A program made the position numbers and the translations under genes. The notes beneath the pieces were generated by a model. It was given only the letters and a program-made list of their open reading frames with translations, ran no database searches and was not told where the DNA came from. Shown here one piece after another: positions 62,558 to 64,000 of a stretch of DNA of 64,000 nt; position 1 is the first letter of the stretch; every line of letters begins with the position of its first letter. This DNA comes from Isochrysis galbana. Lineage: Eukaryota > Haptophyta > Isochrysidales > Isochrysidaceae. Location: contig CM030940.1 of NCBI GenBank assembly GCA_018136815.1, positions 722,418-786,417 on the forward strand, given 5' to 3'.

Positions 62558-63722
62558 ATGCTGCGTCTCGCGCTGCTGCTCGTGCTTAGCGAGACTTCCG
62601 ACGCAATGCCATTCACCATGCCCTGCTCCATCCCGCGCGCCAGCCCGGTCGCACTCTGCAGACGTCACCTGCTTGCCCTCTCCGCCGCTGTGGCTGGCTG
62701 GCCAGCAGTGGCGGCAGAGCTGCCGTCCACCGAGCGCCTGCTCACCGAGACGTTCAGTGAGAAGTCGCTCGGTCTGGTGCTGCGTCAGGCTGGCGATCGC
62801 ATTCAAGTCGAGAAGATTGTGCCAGGCTCGGCAGCCTCCGAGCGCGGGGTGCTCCCCCTCTCTTACGTTGATAGGCTCAATGACCAGAGGCTTGATGGCA
62901 TGCCAGTCAAAGAGGTGAGTGCCTTGCTGAAGCGTACACCGCGGCCAATCACGCTGTCATTTGATGCAACAGAATATGTGGGGATGCGACCGGATGAAGC
63001 GATGGAAAAGGCGGCTTCCTCCCAAGGCATTGAGACTGACCAGGTGCGCATAACACCTTTGGGTGGAGTGCACCCGCCAACCTTGTGTGGGTTGCAAACG
63101 CGCGAGGGCGATGTCATTGAAGTGGAGTTCACGGCGCGCGTACTTGAGCCAAAGCCAGAGATCGAGTTTGACTCGTCGGCGATGCGTAGTGGTCGGCCAT
63201 TCGCATTTCTTCTCGGCAACGGAGACGTTGTGCGGGGCTTCGAGCTTGGTTGCTTTGAGATGTGCATTGGTGATGAGAGGTTGGTAAGCAAATTGCTGGT
63301 CTCGCCATTTCACCCTAGCACACTGCCTGCAGGGCGTTTGAGTACGCGCAATGCCTGCATGTACCACGCGGACGTTTGGTTGTGATGTGAGCTCGGAATA
63401 TCTCAGCGTCAAATTGCAGTCTGAGCTGAGCATCGGCTACCCTACATCCGTCAGCTGGCATCACCAGGCCTGCGGGTGAATGCTCCAAAAGCATTCATCC
63501 GTGATGGTGCCATGCCATCCTCTCGTTGATTTTCACCCTGTGCGCCCCCTCTGATTCCAGGTCAGTTTCCCGCCCGCTCTCGGCTTTGGAAGAAGGGGAT
63601 CCAAGGCGTATGGCGTGCCTGCGAGCGCAACACTCGAGTACAAGGTAAAACTGATAAGCATCAATGGGCAAGCCGATCCGCGTGCGCGAAGAGAGCTGCT
63701 CCAGGATAAACAGCGCTTTTGA
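62558..63722 (+). CDS. Plastid (thylakoid lumen) FKBP-type peptidyl-prolyl isomerase with PDZ-like domain, 2 exons
   Basis: Exon 1 62558-63283, GT-AG intron, exon 2 63561-63722; phase 0 joint, 295 residues. FKBPs catalyse cis-trans isomerisation of X-Pro bonds. The N-terminus reads as three targeting parts: signal peptide (MLRLALLLVLSETSDA), transit segment (MPFTMPCSIPRASPVALC) and a twin-arginine thylakoid signal (RRHLLALSAAVAGWPAVAAE). A PDZ-like domain follows (KSLGLVLRQAGDRIQVEKIV; GSAASERGVL). The FKBP domain starts at GDVIEVEFTARVLEP, with FDSS, PFAFLLGNGDVVRGFELGCF, and after the intron FPPALGFGRRGSKAYGVPAS, then LEYKVKLISIN. Exon 2 lacks an ATG and would be missed by ORF-only scanning. 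The VIPGW-type motif reads VVRGFE, so isomerase activity may be reduced; many lumenal FKBPs are similar. Confidence 0.88.
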
Positions 63723-64000
63723 CGGAGGTGCCATGGCGTAGAGCGTAGAGCATCCCTCCAGCCGTGTGACGTCGACGGAATCTTGCGATGTCGAGGAAAA
63801 AGCAGTGATGCGTCCGACTTGTGTAGTGCACGCATTTATGCAATGGAAAGCGGCCTCCAATTGCGGTCTCAAATCCAATTCCCGTGTCTTCACCTCATGC
63901 TGTCGTTTTCTTGGTATTTGCGCCCTCCAGCCGGCTCGCCGAGTTTCAACTTTCTGTCGCATGACTAGATGATTAAATTTCATAATATTCCCCCGCGCAT
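63723..64000. other. Window end, no gene recognised
   Basis: 3' flank of the FKBP gene. The last 30 bases (TTTCATAATATTCCCCCGCG) resemble the tail of the recurring T-run element. No gene seen. Confidence 0.35.

Overview
The window is nuclear DNA of a eukaryote, most likely a unicellular alga with a complex plastid; a haptophyte is my best guess. Protein-coding genes have a high GC third position and many carry short introns of about 80-350 bases. Most introns are GT-AG, but three in three different genes are best read as GC-AG. One gene product (an FKBP, 62558-63722) has what looks like signal peptide + transit peptide + twin-arginine thylakoid signal, as expected for a secondary plastid. No prokaryote-style operon, rRNA gene or convincing tRNA gene was seen.

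Layout. 1-2.7 kb: dispersed repeats. 2.7-9.6 kb: a divergent pair, a DHHC-type palmitoyltransferase (minus) and a 12-exon KEA/KefB-type K+/H+ antiporter (plus), sharing a G-rich spacer. 9.6-12.2 kb: repeat-bearing spacer. 12.2-13.7 kb: a secreted armadillo-repeat protein. 14-18 kb: hAT transposon relics with conserved terminal inverted repeats, plus low-complexity DNA. 18.2-24.6 kb: an eight-exon, about 1,700-residue ARF-GEF (Sec7, PH, EF-hand, second PH-like region). 25-26.5 kb: repeats and gene fragments. 26.9-29.4 kb: a TAF1C/Rrn6-like protein (minus). 29.7-31.2 kb: PIF/Harbinger and hAT relics. 33.1-34.9 kb: an intronless ABCG half-transporter. 35.3-39.5 kb: an accessory patch with a LINE-like relic, minisatellites, an AT-richer set of overlapping unidentified ORFs and a cytochrome b561 fragment. 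39.9-42.3 kb: a protein with four GYF domains (minus). 44.8-49.5 kb: a five-exon, 1,402-residue protein combining a protease-like domain, U-box, PH, FYVE/B-box-like zinc region, coiled coils and a Cys-rich tail. 49.7-50.9 kb: repeat and hAT relic. 52.3-53.5 kb: an Rxt3-like chromatin protein. 53.5-56.2 kb: repeats, one bounded by perfect 16-bp direct repeats. 56.2-60.4 kb: a membrane-anchored GH3 glycosidase (minus). 62.6-63.7 kb: the plastid FKBP.

The genes do not form one pathway; this is an ordinary gene neighbourhood of membrane transport, lipidation, vesicle traffic, ubiquitin signalling, chromatin and plastid folding genes, interleaved with mobile-element debris. Polypurine or polypyrimidine tracts lie within a few hundred bases of many start codons. 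The most unusual items are the protease-like/U-box/FYVE fusion, the palmitoyltransferase with an eroded zinc finger, a roughly 70-bp hairpin plus T-run element found in four good copies, and a hAT-derived element with 23-bp inverted termini.
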